Positions 26,523 to 35,625 are shown, counted from the stretch's first letter. The stretch: DNA of 64,000 nt from Bradyrhizobium sp. CCBAU 53338 (GCF_015291665.1 NZ_CP030048.1:6448001-6512000), one strand, 5' to 3'. Translations and numbers: made by a program. The notes: a model not told the origin generated them from the sequence alone.

Positions 26523-28184
26523 CTACACCTTCCCATCCACCATCACCTCGATCAGCTTGGTCCCCGGCCGATTGAACGCCGACGCGAGCGTTGCCTTCAA
26601 CTCCCTGACATCGCTGATCCTGATCGCCTCGCAGCCGAGCGCCTTGGCAACACCAGCGAAGTCGACCGGCGGATCGGCAAAGTCCATGCCGACGTAGTTG
26701 TCGTCGCCGTGGAAGGCGAGCAGGCGCTGCTTGATGATGCGGTAGCCGCCATTGTTGGCAATGACGACGTTGAGCGGCAGCTTGTGATGCGCCGCTGTCC
26801 ACAGCGACTGGATCGAATACATCGCGCTGCCATCGCCGGAGAAGCACACGACGGGCCGATCCGGATTGGCGATGCTGGCGCCGACGGACGCCGGCAGACC
26901 CCAGCCGATGCCACCGGAGGCAAGGCCGTGATAGCCATAGCGGTCGCGATGCGGACGCAGATTGGTCACCTGGCGGCTGGAGGTGAGGCCTTCGTCGACC
27001 AGAATCGCATGGTCGGGCATGGCCTCGACCATTTGCAGCACCAGATAATCCGGATCGATCGGCGCGCGGCCGGCAGTCTTGCCGATCTGCTCGACCAGTG
27101 CAGCGCGCCGCGCAGTCCAGTTCTTCGGCGCAAGCTCCGCGAGACGCTGTTTGGCGCGAGTTGCGAGCGCGGCACCGCCCATCTCCTTCAGCATCGGGAT
27201 CAGCGCGCGCAGCGTTTCCTTCAGATCCGCCTTCAGCGCGATCTCGGCGCCATAGTTCTTGGCGATCTCCCAGTCGACGAGACCGATCTGCACGATGTCG
27301 AGCCCGTCGGGCAGCGCATCGATCTCGCTATGAACCGACATGCGCAGGGGATCGCCGCCGAGCGCGATCAACAGATCGTAAGGCGCCAGCGTATCGCGCG
27401 CGACCTTCTGCACGCGGGCCAGCGTGCCGACGAAGCTCGGGCTCTCGGACAGGAAGTGAGAGCCGTAAGGCGTCGAGGATTGATAGGCAGCCGCGCCGAG
27501 CAACTCGGCGAGTTCGGCGGCTTCCTCTAGCGCGTCGCTCTTCACCACCTCATCCATGGTGACGATGACCGGGCGCTCGGCCTTTAGCAGCCGCGCGGCA
27601 AATGCCCTCAGCGCCTCATCCGACGGCTTCGTGCGCGCATCGATGCGGGTGGAGCGGCCAAGGTCGATGCCGGCCTCGCTGTTGAGGATGTCTCCGGGCA
27701 GCGAGATGAACACCGGGCCGGTCGGCGGCGTCATCGCCACCTTGGCGGCGCGGCGCACGATGCGCGGCAGGTCCTCCAGCCGCGTCACCTCGACCGCCCA
27801 TTTCACCAGCGGCTCGGCCATGCGCGCCAGCGGGCCATAGAGCACCGGCTCCATCAGGCCGTGGCCCTGCTCCTGCTGGCCCGCGGTCAAGATCATCGGC
27901 GTGCCCGTGAACTGGGCGTTGTAGAGCGAGCCCATGGCGTTGCCGAGGCCCGGCGCGACATGGACGTTGCAGGCAACGAGCCTGCCCGAAGCGCGGCTGT
28001 AACCGTCCGCAATCGCGACCACCAGGCTCTCCTGCATCGCCATTACGTAGGTGAGATCGGGATGGTCCTTCAGCGCATGCATGATCGGCAGCTCGGTGGT
28101 CCCGGGGTTGCCGAACAGATGCGTGATGCCTTCGTCCTTGAGCAGCGCGAGAAAGGCGGAACGGCCGGTGATCTTGTTCTTCAT
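26523..28184 (-). CDS. Thiamine-diphosphate enzyme, benzoylformate decarboxylase-like
   Basis: A 553-residue ThDP enzyme. FGNPGTTELP and NVHVAPGLGNAMGSLYNA align with FGNPGSNELP and NLHSAAGTGNAMG of benzoylformate decarboxylase. The cofactor-activating Glu (MQES) and the His equivalent to BFD His70 are kept; BFD Ser26 is Thr. A second His (LRMSVHSE) lies near the position of BFD His281. The ThDP motif runs from GDGS near residue 445 to ANN. It probably decarboxylates an aryl 2-keto acid to an aldehyde, but acetolactate-synthase-like relatives are not excluded. GGAGGA precedes the ATG. A GFA gene, an OYE and an aldehyde dehydrogenase lie upstream on the same strand. Confidence 0.88.
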   Translation of the reverse strand: MKNKITGRSAFLALLKDEGITHLFGNPGTTELPIMHALKDHPDLTYVMAMQESLVVAIADGYSRASGRLVACNVHVAPGLGNAMGSLYNAQFTGTPMILTAGQQEQGHGLMEPVLYGPLARMAEPLVKWAVEVTRLEDLPRIVRRAAKVAMTPPTGPVFISLPGDILNSEAGIDLGRSTRIDARTKPSDEALRAFAARLLKAERPVIVTMDEVVKSDALEEAAELAELLGAAAYQSSTPYGSHFLSESPSFVGTLARVQKVARDTLAPYDLLIALGGDPLRMSVHSEIDALPDGLDIVQIGLVDWEIAKNYGAEIALKADLKETLRALIPMLKEMGGAALATRAKQRLAELAPKNWTARRAALVEQIGKTAGRAPIDPDYLVLQMVEAMPDHAILVDEGLTSSRQVTNLRPHRDRYGYHGLASGGIGWGLPASVGASIANPDRPVVCFSGDGSAMYSIQSLWTAAHHKLPLNVVIANNGGYRIIKQRLLAFHGDDNYVGMDFADPPVDFAGVAKALGCEAIRISDVRELKATLASAFNRPGTKLIEVMVDGKV

Positions 28185-28293
28185 GTTTCCTCCAGGAGCG
28201 GACGTTGCCGCAAGGACGGACGGCATGATGGCCGAAGTTTTGGGGGCCGCGCAAGGAAGCGCGGTCATGGCTGCGTTGCAAGCGAGCGGCGCG

Positions 28294-28797
28294 TTACAAC
28301 TCTTCCCGGCCCAACTCGAACGGATCCTCGCCACCGACGCGTTTCTTCTTTTTCGAGCGTTGCCAGACCACCCCCGGAAACCCCTTCAGCGGTACCAGCG
28401 GCTCGCCGGTATAGGCCCATTCCTGAAGCTCCTCGATCGCGATGTGATAGAGCGGCTGGCGGCCGGTGCGCTCCTTGAACAGTGCGCGGGGAATGTTGAC
28501 CATGTGCGGGCCGCGTGGGCGCTCATAAGCGATCGGCGTGCCGCAATGCGAACAGAAGCTGCGGGCGGTCCTGGTTACCTTGTCCTCGTAACGGGTCAGC
28601 GCGGTCTTGCCGGACGTGATGCGAAAACGCTTCTTCCAGCTGCCGACATAGGTCGCGTAGGCCGCGCCATGGGCGCGGCGGCTACTGGCGGAGTGATCAT
28701 GCCAGGCCCAGCGCGCGGGAACGTCGATCTCGAAGGTGACCTTGCCGCAGAGGCATTGGCCGGTGGCGGTTCCTGCGGCGACTGCGGCTTTGGCCAT
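28294..28797 (-). CDS. GFA (glutathione-dependent formaldehyde-activating-like) family zinc protein
   Basis: A 167-residue GFA-domain protein. Zinc ligands appear as CLCGKV near residue 14 and CSHCGTPI near residue 85; these cysteine pairs build the zinc sites of the family. A basic RSKKKKR tail follows the domain. The family name comes from a formaldehyde-glutathione enzyme, but most members have no proven activity. One expected cysteine between the pairs appears absent: HDHSASSRR stands where many members have CHCxxC. The ATG at 28797 follows GGGGAA. It lies 109 bp upstream of the benzoylformate-decarboxylase-like gene, possibly in one unit. Confidence 0.88.
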   Translation of the reverse strand: MAKAAVAAGTATGQCLCGKVTFEIDVPARWAWHDHSASSRRAHGAAYATYVGSWKKRFRITSGKTALTRYEDKVTRTARSFCSHCGTPIAYERPRGPHMVNIPRALFKERTGRQPLYHIAIEELQEWAYTGEPLVPLKGFPGVVWQRSKKKKRVGGEDPFELGREEL

Positions 28798-28838
28798 GGT
28801 GTTTCCCCGTCGTCTTTGCGAGGGCGACAATACACGAT

Positions 28839-28945
28839 CGTCATTCCGGGGCGCGACGAAGTCGCGAGCCCGGAATCCATCGGGCGGCGAGCGGGAATGT
28901 GAGATGGATTCCGGGTTCGATGCTGCGCATGGCCCCGGAATGACA
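28839..28945. repeat. Dispersed nested-palindrome repeat (CGTCATTCCGGG class), copy 2
   Basis: A 107-bp element with outer arms CGTCATTCCGGG and CCCGGAATGACA and inner arms CCCGGAATCCAT and ATGGATTCCGGG, matching the element at 19926-20026. It lies just upstream of the GFA gene and ends eight bases before the stop codon of the Old Yellow Enzyme gene. Confidence 0.8.
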
Positions 28946-28952
28946 GGAGAGA

Positions 28953-30080
28953 TCAGGCCGGCGTCAGCTCGTCAAAAACAGGGTAATCCGTGTACCCCTT
29001 CTCCTCGCCGCCATAGAACGTCGCGCGGTTGTACGGCGTGATCGGGTAGTCATGCTCGAGGCGCCGCGGCAGATCGGGGTTGGAGATGAAGATGCGGCCG
29101 AAGGCGATGATGTCGGCGTGGCCCTCGGCGATCGCCGCATTCGCGGTTTCGCCGGTGAAGCCGCCGGCGGTCATCAGCACGCCGCTGTAGTGCGGGCGGA
29201 ACAGTACCATGGCCGAAGGCACGTTCTCCCAATGGACATCGGCGCGGCCCGCGCCGCTGGAGCGCGGCTCGATGAAGTGCAGATAGGCGAGACCGAGCTT
29301 GTCGAGCGCCTTCACCACTTGGATGTAGAGCGGCATCGGATCGGGCTCACCGGAATCGTTGGCGATGCCGTGCGGGGACAGGCGCACGCCGACGCGGTTG
29401 GCGCCCCAGACGTCGATCGCAGCCTGGGTGACTTCGAGCAGAAGCCGCGCGCGGTTCTCGATCGAGCCGCCGTATTGATCAGTGCGCTGGTTGCTGCGCG
29501 ATTGCAGGAACTGCTCGAGCAAATAGCCGTTGGCGCCATGGATCTCGACGCCGTCGAAGCCGGCCGCGAGCGCGTTCCTTGCACCCTGACGGAACGCCTC
29601 GACGATCCCCTTGACCTCGTCGGTCTCCAGCGCGCGCGGCGTCTCGTAGTCGGCGATCTTACCGTCGGCGGTCATTGCCTTCATGCCTTCGGCCTTGATC
29701 GCAATCGCCGAAGCCGAGACCGGCAGCTCCCCACCGTGGAAGGAGGAATGCGAGACACGGCCGACATGCCAGAGCTGGAGGAAGATGATGCCGCCCTTGG
29801 CGTGCACGGCATCGACCACCTTGCGCCAGCCGGCGATCTGCGCCTCCGAGTAGATGCCTGGCGTCGCCGGATTGCCGCGACCGTGCGACAGCACCGGCGA
29901 AGCCTCGGCAATGATCAGGCCGCCTCTGGTCGCACGCTGGCCGTAATATTCGGCGTTGAGCGGCCGCGGCGAGAAGCTGTCGCGCTCCGCACGCATGCGC
30001 GTCAGGGGCGCCATCGCGACGCGATGCGCAAGCTTGTACGGACCGACCTGCAACGGTTTGAACAACGCCGGAAATTTCAT
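28953..30080 (-). CDS. Old Yellow Enzyme family alkene reductase (NemA-like)
   Basis: A 375-residue FMN-dependent ene-reductase that reduces activated C=C bonds or nitro groups with NAD(P)H. The substrate-binding His/Asn pair is in EIHGANGYLLEQFLQ near residue 180, followed by QYGGSIENRARLLLE. The N-terminal RVAMAPLTRMRA and C-terminal ADIIAFGRIFISNPDLPRRL FMN-phosphate segments are typical of NemA and N-ethylmaleimide reductases. Length is normal. It lies between the ALDH and GFA genes on the same strand, in a run consistent with detoxifying or using unsaturated or aromatic aldehydes. Confidence 0.94.
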   Translation of the reverse strand: MKFPALFKPLQVGPYKLAHRVAMAPLTRMRAERDSFSPRPLNAEYYGQRATRGGLIIAEASPVLSHGRGNPATPGIYSEAQIAGWRKVVDAVHAKGGIIFLQLWHVGRVSHSSFHGGELPVSASAIAIKAEGMKAMTADGKIADYETPRALETDEVKGIVEAFRQGARNALAAGFDGVEIHGANGYLLEQFLQSRSNQRTDQYGGSIENRARLLLEVTQAAIDVWGANRVGVRLSPHGIANDSGEPDPMPLYIQVVKALDKLGLAYLHFIEPRSSGAGRADVHWENVPSAMVLFRPHYSGVLMTAGGFTGETANAAIAEGHADIIAFGRIFISNPDLPRRLEHDYPITPYNRATFYGGEEKGYTDYPVFDELTPA

Positions 30081-30197
30081 GACTGCCCCGAATGGCTATG
30101 GAAGGACGTGGATCATATAGCGAGGGGCGGCCACCGGGAAAGGCGCCGCCCCACAAAAGAGATATTCCCTCGCGCGGAACGCGGGAGAGATCAGGCC

Positions 30198-31694
30198 TTA
30201 CGCCGTCTTGATCCAGACGGCCTTCACGTTGAGGTACTCCTCGACGTGCTGCTTGCCGGACTCGCGGCCATAACCGCTCATCTTGTAGCCGCCGAACGGC
30301 ACTGCGGGGTCCATTGCCTGGTAGCAATTCACCCACACCGAACCGGCGCGCAGGCGCTTCGCGACCGCATGCGCCTTGGTGACGTCGCGCGTCCACAGGC
30401 CGGAGCCGAGGCCGAAGGTGGTGTTGTTGGCGCGCTTGACCAGCTCGTCCATGTCCTTGAACGCGATCGCGGAGATGACGGGACCAAAAATCTCCTCCTG
30501 CGCGATGCGCATGTTGTCCTGGACGCCCGCGAACACCGTCGGTGAGACGAAGAAGCCTTTCGACAGTGCGCCTTCGGTGGCCCGGCCACCGCCGGCGAGT
30601 GCCTTGGCGCCTTCCTTCTGGCCGATGTCGAGATAGCCGGTGACGCGCTTGAGCTGCTCCTCGGACACCAGCGGCCCGATCTGCACGTTGGGATCGAGAC
30701 CGTTGCCGACCTGAAGCTTCTTGCCGAACTCGGCGACGCGGCCGACGAACTCCTCGTAGATCGCCTGCTCGACGAACAGGCGCGTGCCGGCGCTGCAGAT
30801 CTGGCCGGAATTGGCAAATACCGCCATCGCCGCACCGGGCACCGCCGCATCGAGATCGGCGTCAGCGAACACGATGTCCGGTGACTTGCCGCCGAGCTCG
30901 AGCGATACGCGCTTGAGGTTGCCCGCGGAGGCACGGATGATCGACTGGCCCGTGACATGCGAGCCGGTGAAGGCAACCTTGTCGACGTCGGGATGCGAGG
31001 CGAGCGCCGCGCCGGCAGTCTCGCCATAGCCGGGCACGACGTTGACGACGCCGGGCGGAATGCCGGCTTCCATCGCGAGCTCGGCGATGCGCAGCGACGT
31101 CAGCGGCGCCTCTTCGGCGGGCTTGAGCACCACGGTGCAGCCCGTCGCGATCGCGGGGCCGATCTTCCAGATCGTCGCGGTGAGTGGACCATTCCAGGGA
31201 ATGATGGCGCCGACGACGCCGATCGGCTCCTTCAGCGTGTAGGAGAAGATCTCGCCGGGCAGCGAGTTCTCGATGGTCTCGCCATGGATCGCGGTAGTCT
31301 GGCCGGCGTAATAGCGCAGCATGCCGACGGCGCGCAGGCGATAGGCGCGGGTGCGGCTGAGCGGCGCGCCCATATCGAGCGTGTCGAGCTGCGACAATTC
31401 GTCGAAATTCTTCTCGACGAGGTCGGCGAGCTTGAGCAGCAGGTTCTGCCGCTCGAACGGCTTGACCTTGCTCCAGGGTCCTTCGAAGGCGCGCCGGGCG
31501 GCGGCGACCGCGCGATCGATGTCTTCCTTGTCGCCCTCGGCGACGGTTGCGAGCAGTTCGCCGGTGGCAGGGTTGTGGGTCTCGAAGCGCTTGCCGGAAG
31601 CGGCATCCACCCACTTCCCGTCGATCAGCATCTGCTTGTAGGACCCGTTGGCGAACGGATGGCGCGTGATCGGAATAGCTTGCGACACAGCCAT
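30198..31694 (-). CDS. NAD(P)-dependent aldehyde dehydrogenase
   Basis: A 498-residue aldehyde dehydrogenase oxidising an aldehyde to the acid. The catalytic Cys is C300 in GQICSAGTRL, and the general base is E266 in LELGGKSP. The NAD site IIPWNGPLTATIWKIGPAIA and the KPAEEAPL motif are intact. Length and motifs fit the broad betaine/phenylacetaldehyde-type ALDH group. It starts the leftward run that continues with the Old Yellow Enzyme, GFA and benzoylformate-decarboxylase-like genes, so the aldehyde may come from that decarboxylase. The substrate is inferred only. Confidence 0.94.
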   Translation of the reverse strand: MAVSQAIPITRHPFANGSYKQMLIDGKWVDAASGKRFETHNPATGELLATVAEGDKEDIDRAVAAARRAFEGPWSKVKPFERQNLLLKLADLVEKNFDELSQLDTLDMGAPLSRTRAYRLRAVGMLRYYAGQTTAIHGETIENSLPGEIFSYTLKEPIGVVGAIIPWNGPLTATIWKIGPAIATGCTVVLKPAEEAPLTSLRIAELAMEAGIPPGVVNVVPGYGETAGAALASHPDVDKVAFTGSHVTGQSIIRASAGNLKRVSLELGGKSPDIVFADADLDAAVPGAAMAVFANSGQICSAGTRLFVEQAIYEEFVGRVAEFGKKLQVGNGLDPNVQIGPLVSEEQLKRVTGYLDIGQKEGAKALAGGGRATEGALSKGFFVSPTVFAGVQDNMRIAQEEIFGPVISAIAFKDMDELVKRANNTTFGLGSGLWTRDVTKAHAVAKRLRAGSVWVNCYQAMDPAVPFGGYKMSGYGRESGKQHVEEYLNVKAVWIKTA

Positions 31695-31783
31695 GGCTGC
31701 ACTCCCTGGGTAGTTGATTGATTGGGTTCGATCTGGGTGGGATCGTTAGGTCAAACAGAATACAGCGGCGCCGGAAAGGCGTA

Positions 31784-31819
31784 AAGTCGGCGTGGAACGA
31801 AGCCCTGCCATGCCGACTT
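31784..31819. promoter_or_regulatory. Inverted repeat in the ALDH/SDR divergent gap
   Basis: AAGTCGGC (31784-31791) and GCCGACTT (31812-31819) are perfect 8-bp inverted arms separated by 20 bp. The pair lies 90 bp before the ALDH start and 61 bp before the SDR start. It could be an operator for both; no regulator is next to it. Confidence 0.35.
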
Positions 31820-31880
31820 GTGCAGGGTCGCGCGAGTACCATCTTATACGCGCGATCAAGAGCCAGTCCGGGAGAAAGTC

Positions 31881-32726
31881 ATGCCGCATCCTGTCATCGC
31901 CAAGGGCAATGTCGCCGTGATCACCGGGGGCGCATCCGGCATCGGCCTCGCCGCGGCCATGGCGTTTGCGCGCGCCGGCATGAAGGTGTGCATCGCCGAT
32001 GTCGACGAGAACCGGCTGGCGGAAGCGGCAACAAAACCGTCATCGATCTCGGGCGCCGCAAATGTGATGACGTCGGTGGTCGACGTTAGCCGCGCCGAGA
32101 ACCTCACGGAACTCGAACGCGCCGTGAGCGCGCATTTCGGCGGCACCGACCTGCTGATGAACAATGCCGGCATCCAGCCGGGCAGCACGTTGTTTGGCGA
32201 TCCCGACAATTGGCAGCGCATCATCGGCGTCAACATGTGGGGCGTCATCAACGGCGCGCGCATCTTCGCACCCGCCATGATCGCGCGCGGCAGGGCCGGC
32301 CTGATCATCAACACCGGCTCCAAGCAAGGCATCACCACCCCGCCCGGCGATCCCGCCTACAACGTCTCCAAGGCCGGCGTGAAGGCGTTTACGGAGGCGC
32401 TGCAGCACGAGTTGCGCAACACGAAAGACTGTCACGTCACCGCGCATCTCTTGATCCCCGGCTTCGTCTTCACGGGGCTCACCGCCAAGGGCCGCACCGA
32501 AAAGCCGGCCGGCGCATGGACGCCGGAGCAGACCGTGGACTTCATGATCGCGCGGCTCGAGGCCGGCGATTTCTACATCCTCTGCCCTGACAACGACGTG
32601 CCGCGCGCGCTCGACGAGAAGCGCATGCTGTGGGCAGCCGGCGACATCGTCGAGAACCGCCCGCCGCTGTCGCGCTGGCACCCGGATTACGCGGATGCGT
32701 TCGCGACATTCGTGAAGGAAAGCTAG
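31881..32726 (+). CDS. Short-chain dehydrogenase/reductase (SDR)
   Basis: A 281-residue classical SDR. The nucleotide-binding motif TGGASGIG is near residue 16, NNAG near 94, the catalytic Ser in NTGSKQG near 142 and the catalytic YNVSK near 156-160. All are intact, so it should be an active NAD(P)-dependent alcohol/ketone oxidoreductase. The start ATG at 31881 follows GGGAGAAAG; an upstream open extension is not needed. It is divergent from the aldehyde dehydrogenase and may share its promoter region. The substrate is unknown. Confidence 0.93.
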   Translation: MPHPVIAKGNVAVITGGASGIGLAAAMAFARAGMKVCIADVDENRLAEAATKPSSISGAANVMTSVVDVSRAENLTELERAVSAHFGGTDLLMNNAGIQPGSTLFGDPDNWQRIIGVNMWGVINGARIFAPAMIARGRAGLIINTGSKQGITTPPGDPAYNVSKAGVKAFTEALQHELRNTKDCHVTAHLLIPGFVFTGLTAKGRTEKPAGAWTPEQTVDFMIARLEAGDFYILCPDNDVPRALDEKRMLWAAGDIVENRPPLSRWHPDYADAFATFVKES

Positions 32727-32735
32727 GCGAAACGC

Positions 32736-32942
32736 CTACAGCGTCTCTTGCTTGTGCCCGCAATTCTTGCAGGCGAATTTGACGCGGCTCTGGCCTTTTT
32801 CCGCCTGAACCCGGTTCGGCGCGCCGCACTTGCCGCAGACCGCCTCGATGCGGGTGGTGCCCTGCTTCACGACGATGGTCTTCTTTTCCATCGATTCGCG
32901 GATCAGGCGCTCAGCCTCTTCACGCAGGGATTGTTTCGACAA
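32736..32942 (-). CDS. Small zinc-ribbon protein
   Basis: A 68-residue protein with two CxxC knuckles, CGKCGAPN and CKNCGHKQ, about 19 residues apart. It forms a zinc ribbon after a charged helical N-terminus (SLREEAERLIRESME). It begins with TTG, with GGAG seven bases upstream. Such small ribbons may bind nucleic acid or act as adaptors; the function is unknown. It ends nine bases from the convergent SDR gene. A shorter protein from the internal ATG (MEKKTIVV) would still keep both knuckles. Confidence 0.8.
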   Translation of the reverse strand: MSKQSLREEAERLIRESMEKKTIVVKQGTTRIEAVCGKCGAPNRVQAEKGQSRVKFACKNCGHKQETL

Positions 32943-33014
32943 AGCTCGTCTCCGCCACTGAAAGCGCGAGAGCCATATCGCACTTGCGTTCGAATCTCAA
33001 TCGGCAATGCCTGA

Positions 33015-33428
33015 TCAGACCTCGACAATCACATAGGAGTCTTCGACATGCACCGGAAACGTCTCGGCGACATAGGGCCCCTTCTGCAATTCGTCGCCGC
33101 GTTCCACCGCAACCGGGTATGACCTGATCTTGAACCGTTTCGGATCGAACCAGGACTGCCCGTTGCGCATGTCGAACTCCCAGCCGTGCCAGGGGCAGCG
33201 CAGCATCTCGCCGACACGCGAGCGCTCGTAGACGCCTGGCTCGGGCGAAGTCAGCCGTGCCACGCAGGCCGCCTTCTCAAGCGGCGCGCCTTCGTGCGGG
33301 CACCGGTTCAGCAGCGCGAAGAACTCGCCATTGACGTGGAACACGACAATATCACGGCCGGCGACATCGACGACCTTGTTGCCGCCGGGCGGGATCTCGC
33401 TGGTTCGCGCGACGATGTGACGGGCCAT
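33015..33428 (-). CDS. Rieske [2Fe-2S] ferredoxin-like protein
   Basis: A 137-residue single-domain Rieske protein. Cluster ligands are C43 and H45 (CPHEG) and C78 and H81 (CPWHGWEFD). The insert between the two halves is long, 32 residues. No oxygenase catalytic domain is attached, so it is a ferredoxin-like electron carrier or a component of a multi-protein oxygenase. Its ATG lies five bases after the stop of the upstream amidohydrolase gene, indicating co-expression with the two amidohydrolases. No reductase or terminal oxygenase gene is adjacent. Confidence 0.92.
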   Translation of the reverse strand: MARHIVARTSEIPPGGNKVVDVAGRDIVVFHVNGEFFALLNRCPHEGAPLEKAACVARLTSPEPGVYERSRVGEMLRCPWHGWEFDMRNGQSWFDPKRFKIRSYPVAVERGDELQKGPYVAETFPVHVEDSYVIVEV

Positions 33429-33433
33429 GGGAT

Positions 33434-34546
33434 TCAGAACTTGTAGACCGCGCGGGCATTGGTACTGAAGATCTTCCTCCGCTCGGCCTCGGTGAGTGGC
33501 GTCTTGAAGGCGAAGCGCGGGTCGTCGAAATCCCAGTGCGGATAGTCCGACGAGAACAGCAGCCGGTCGATGCCGACCCATTCGATCAGCGACCGCAGAT
33601 GCCGCGCCTCGTCGGGCTCGTCGATCGGCTGTGTCGTGAACCAGAAATGCTCGCGGACATATTCCGATGGCTTGCGCTTGAGATGCGGCACCTCGCTACG
33701 GAAGCGCTCGAAGTGCTGGTCCATCCGCCACACCGCCGACGGAATCCAGCCGAAGCCGCCCTCGATGAAGACGATCTTCAATTTCGGGAAGCGCTCCGGC
33801 ACGCCCTCGATGACGAGGCTCGCAAGCTGCGCCGCGATCGTGTGCGCGTTGGACTGGTGCTCCTCGACATAATAGGACGGCCAGCCGCCGCCGGTCGGCG
33901 CGTGGCCGCCATAGCCGCCGACATGGATGCCGAGCGGCAGATCGAGTTCCTGCGCGCGCTCGTAGATCGGCCAGTAGCGGCGGCGGCCGAGCGGCTCGTT
34001 GGCACGCGGCGAGACGTTGATCTGGATGTACTCGCCTGTCTTGGCGCAGCGATCTATCTCGGCAATGGCGAGGTCCACCCCGTCCTGCCCGACCAGAATC
34101 GAGGCCTTCAGGCGGGGATCGCGGTGCGACCAGAACGCCAGCTGCCAATCGTTGATGGCGCGCTGGATGGCGGCGCCGAACTCGAGGTTCTGCTGCGAGA
34201 AGATGAAGAGATCGAGCACCTGCAATATCCCGAACTCGACATCAAGCGGATCGAGATGCTGCTTCTGCATGAAGGCGAGATCGGAGCCGGGTACCCCGCC
34301 GGTCGGCGGCCAGGCATCGCGCCGCGCGATCAGCGGCGAGGAGCGTGGATAGGGCGTGGTGAAGAGATAGGGTGTGCGCAGATGGCTGCCATATTCCCTC
34401 AAGTGCTGCTGCCAGCGTTTCGGCAGGAACTCGTTGAGATCGTCCGTCGATCTCAGGCTCGGATGCACGTCGCAATCGACAATGCGCAGCCTTGATGCCG
34501 CGGGCTTCTCGTCGTCACGCAGCGGACGGTCGATGACTTCACTCAT
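33434..34546 (-). CDS. Amidohydrolase family protein (ACMSD/decarboxylase-like), copy 1
   Basis: A 370-residue metal-dependent amidohydrolase-2 family protein. Metal-binding signatures are VDCDVHPSL near the start, LGIHVGGYGGH near residue 215, and the conserved SSDYPHWDF near 330. Relatives decarboxylate or hydrate aromatic acids, such as ACMSD and gamma-resorcylate decarboxylase. The ATG at 34546 follows a strong GGAGG by six bases. It is a paralogue of the next upstream gene and is followed directly by the Rieske gene, so all three form one transcript. Confidence 0.9.
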   Translation of the reverse strand: MSEVIDRPLRDDEKPAASRLRIVDCDVHPSLRSTDDLNEFLPKRWQQHLREYGSHLRTPYLFTTPYPRSSPLIARRDAWPPTGGVPGSDLAFMQKQHLDPLDVEFGILQVLDLFIFSQQNLEFGAAIQRAINDWQLAFWSHRDPRLKASILVGQDGVDLAIAEIDRCAKTGEYIQINVSPRANEPLGRRRYWPIYERAQELDLPLGIHVGGYGGHAPTGGGWPSYYVEEHQSNAHTIAAQLASLVIEGVPERFPKLKIVFIEGGFGWIPSAVWRMDQHFERFRSEVPHLKRKPSEYVREHFWFTTQPIDEPDEARHLRSLIEWVGIDRLLFSSDYPHWDFDDPRFAFKTPLTEAERRKIFSTNARAVYKF

Positions 34547-34560
34547 GCAGACCTCCAAAA

Positions 34561-35625
34561 TTAGTTAGCGAGCGACAACCGTGAAAACGTCTCCAGCGGA
34601 TTGTCGACGCACATTTTCTCGATGATGCTCTTCGGCAAATGCGGCGGGATCGGATCGTCGCCATCGAACTGCCAGTGCGGATAGTCGGACGCGAACAGGA
34701 ACATCTTGTCGGAGCCGATCTGGTCGATGATCTCCTCGACGCTTTTGGCATCGCCGGGCGCATCGAACGGCTGCATGGTGACACGGAAATTGTCGCGGAC
34801 AATCGATGCCGGCTCGCGCTCGACCCAGGGCACCTCGACGCGCACGCCGCGCCAGGTCTTGTTGGCGCGCCACATGAAGGCCGGCAGCCAGCTCACGCCT
34901 GACTCCATCAGCACGACCTTGAGACTAGGGAATTTGCCGAACACGCCCTCATAGATCAGGCTGAGAATCTGCGCCTGAAATGCCTGCGCTTCGACAAAGT
35001 AATATTCGTAGCGATGCGACGGCCAGCCGGCCGAGCTCGGTGCCTGCCTATATTGCGTGCCGGCATGGATCGCCAGCGGCAGCTCGTATTTTTCGGCGAG
35101 CTGATAGACCGGCCAGAAGTGACGCCGCCCCAGCAGGGTCTCACCCTGCGCCAGCACCAGGATGGAGACGAACCTGACGTCGCCGGCGCGGCGCTCGATT
35201 TCCTCGATCGCGAGATCGGGCGCCTGCATCGGCACAACGATGGATGCGCGCAGGCGCGGATCGCGCGACAGCCACTCGGCGGCGATCCAGTCATTGATCG
35301 CCTTGCAAAAATCTGCGGCCATGTAGGCATCGAAAACGGCCTGGGCGCCATAGAGCACATTGAGGATTGCGTGGCTGGCGCCCAGTTGGTCGAAGGCGCC
35401 CTTCTGCACCATGGCAAGGTCGGAGCCCGGCTTGGTGCCATTGGCCGGCCGCCAGTCGGCGCGGCCTGAAAGCGGCATGCTCGGTGGATAGGAGGTGAGA
35501 TCGAGGCCGTCGATCGCGCGGCTCACCACCTGCTCTTTCCAGTGATCGCTGAGATAAGGCAACAGCGTCGTGCGGGTGCCACCAACCGCCGGGTGGATGT
35601 CGCAGTCGATCCGCGTCACCGCCAT
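34561..35625 (-). CDS. Amidohydrolase family protein (ACMSD/decarboxylase-like), copy 2
   Basis: A 354-residue amidohydrolase-2 protein, paralogous to the gene 14 bp downstream. Signatures in the same order are IDCDIHPAV, LAIHAGTQY near residue 195, and ASDYPHWQF near 315. Both copies also share a GSDLAxxQK segment near residue 90. The ATG at 35625 follows GAGGA. It is the first gene of the amidohydrolase-amidohydrolase-Rieske operon. The pair may form a heteromer or act on successive intermediates of an aromatic acid. An imperfect 15-bp inverted repeat lies 27-66 bp upstream. Confidence 0.9.
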   Translation of the reverse strand: MAVTRIDCDIHPAVGGTRTTLLPYLSDHWKEQVVSRAIDGLDLTSYPPSMPLSGRADWRPANGTKPGSDLAMVQKGAFDQLGASHAILNVLYGAQAVFDAYMAADFCKAINDWIAAEWLSRDPRLRASIVVPMQAPDLAIEEIERRAGDVRFVSILVLAQGETLLGRRHFWPVYQLAEKYELPLAIHAGTQYRQAPSSAGWPSHRYEYYFVEAQAFQAQILSLIYEGVFGKFPSLKVVLMESGVSWLPAFMWRANKTWRGVRVEVPWVEREPASIVRDNFRVTMQPFDAPGDAKSVEEIIDQIGSDKMFLFASDYPHWQFDGDDPIPPHLPKSIIEKMCVDNPLETFSRLSLAN

